64,000 nucleotides of DNA from Delphinapterus leucas. Taxonomy: Eukaryota; Chordata; Mammalia; Artiodactyla; Monodontidae. The position numbers were made by a program, and so were the translations under genes. Below, piece after piece: positions 63,331-64,000 of this stretch. The DNA lies in the NCBI RefSeq assembly GCF_002288925.2, contig NW_022098057.1, forward strand, positions 66,402,193 to 66,466,192, written 5' to 3'. Position 1 is the first letter of the stretch. Every line of letters starts with the position of its first letter. Below the pieces are notes generated by a model. That model saw nothing but the letters and a program-made list of their open reading frames with translations. It did no database searches and had not been told where the DNA came from.

Positions 63331-64000
63331 TAAAATGAACTGAAACCCAAGAGAGATGGTCCCCTGCTCTAAGCCCCATGTTTTAAAGAGTCATGGATGT
63401 GGCCATCCTGTAACCAGAACCCATTTCTTCCATGCTTAGAGAATGTCCAGGGTATGCAGAAATCCAGAATTCCTTGTCCAAGTGTCTTAACCCAATAGTA
63501 TGTATAAGCCAAGGCATGGGGAGTGGCCAAGGGGTGGCTTTTGGGGATGGTGATGGGTAGAGGTTGAACAGTACATGCCAGGATGTCCACAGGCCCTTGC
63601 TATGCTAGTTGGAGAGTGGGATAGTAAAAGAAAAGGGGTTTCTGGAATTGAGCTTGTAGCCTTTTAATCCAGTACCACCAAGTTCCCATAGGAAACTCAC
63701 TGGAGCTAAAAGAATGTCAGTTAGTACTGGGCTCTCCAAACAGTTATGAAAGTCCATGGTTTTAGTAGCTAGAATTTAAAACATATTTAGCATAAAATTT
63801 TGTTAGTTTGATTTTTAACTTTTAAATATTTAGGCAAACAGTGTGCAGGTCTCTATTTGTGCTCTTGCCTGAGCCTTGCAAATATTGGGAGTGGGCTTGT
63901 GTTTGTTATACCAGGTATTTTATCTGCAGTCTCTAAATTTGACTGTTTTCTTCGTCTCTGTGATTTCATAATACTTTGTATGTTCTTCTGTAGTTACATT
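63331..64000. other. Unassigned intergenic sequence to the window end
   Basis: Nothing recognised. Confidence 0.4.

Overview
The window looks like non-genic nuclear DNA of a whale or dolphin, and no intact cellular gene was found. The mammalian evidence is the L1, L2 and MIR elements. The cetartiodactyl evidence is at least eight tRNA-derived SINEs opening with the CHR/Bov-tA signature (cttccctggtgg, box B ggttcg). The lack of BovB or Bov-A2 (ruminant) and PRE-1 (pig) sequence, together with a nearly intact CHR-2-type copy at 21.9 kb, points to Cetacea. This is recognition by eye, not a database result.

Layout. 1-3.0 kb: unassigned DNA, a CHR SINE and a Tigger-type DNA transposon fossil. 3.0-12.7 kb: an old minus-strand L1 split by a younger, nearly full-length minus-strand L1 (about 4,002-11,455). 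The young L1 has a 3' UTR, ORF2, ORF1 and a 2.1 kb GC-rich 5' UTR, and is flanked by a 10-bp target-site duplication. It contains a 100-N assembly gap whose two edges repeat the same 87 bp. 12.7-24.3 kb: mostly unassigned AT-rich DNA with L2-like, MIR and CHR-2 insertions. 24.3-27.3 kb: an L1 with an inverted 5' part, a solo-LTR-like insertion, an old L1 3' UTR and a SINE. 28.9-33.2 kb: SINE, L2 and MIR fossils. 34.1-37.4 kb: a second L1 in two opposite-facing halves, carrying a SINE. 38.7-41.4 kb: a 5'-truncated plus-strand L1 with an internal deletion.

43.1-51.8 kb: a MIR, a minus-strand LTR and a decayed class I (gamma-like) endogenous retrovirus on the plus strand. The ERV runs gag, pro, RT, RNase H, integrase and a 3' LTR, with no recognisable env and no recognisable 5' LTR. 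Its gag is interrupted by a MER2/Tigger2-like MITE and its pol by a SINE. 52.1-64 kb: another SINE, an L1 with a roughly 160-bp internal micro-inversion, L1 remnants, a SINE that may carry a 3' transduction, and unassigned sequence.

The window is therefore a layered record of retrotransposition, not a set of cooperating genes. I found no undescribed biological system. The most useful observations are the false duplication at the assembly gap, the nested L1s with a matching target-site duplication, the two L1 5'-inversion structures, the micro-inversion, and the order of insertions in the env-less ERV.
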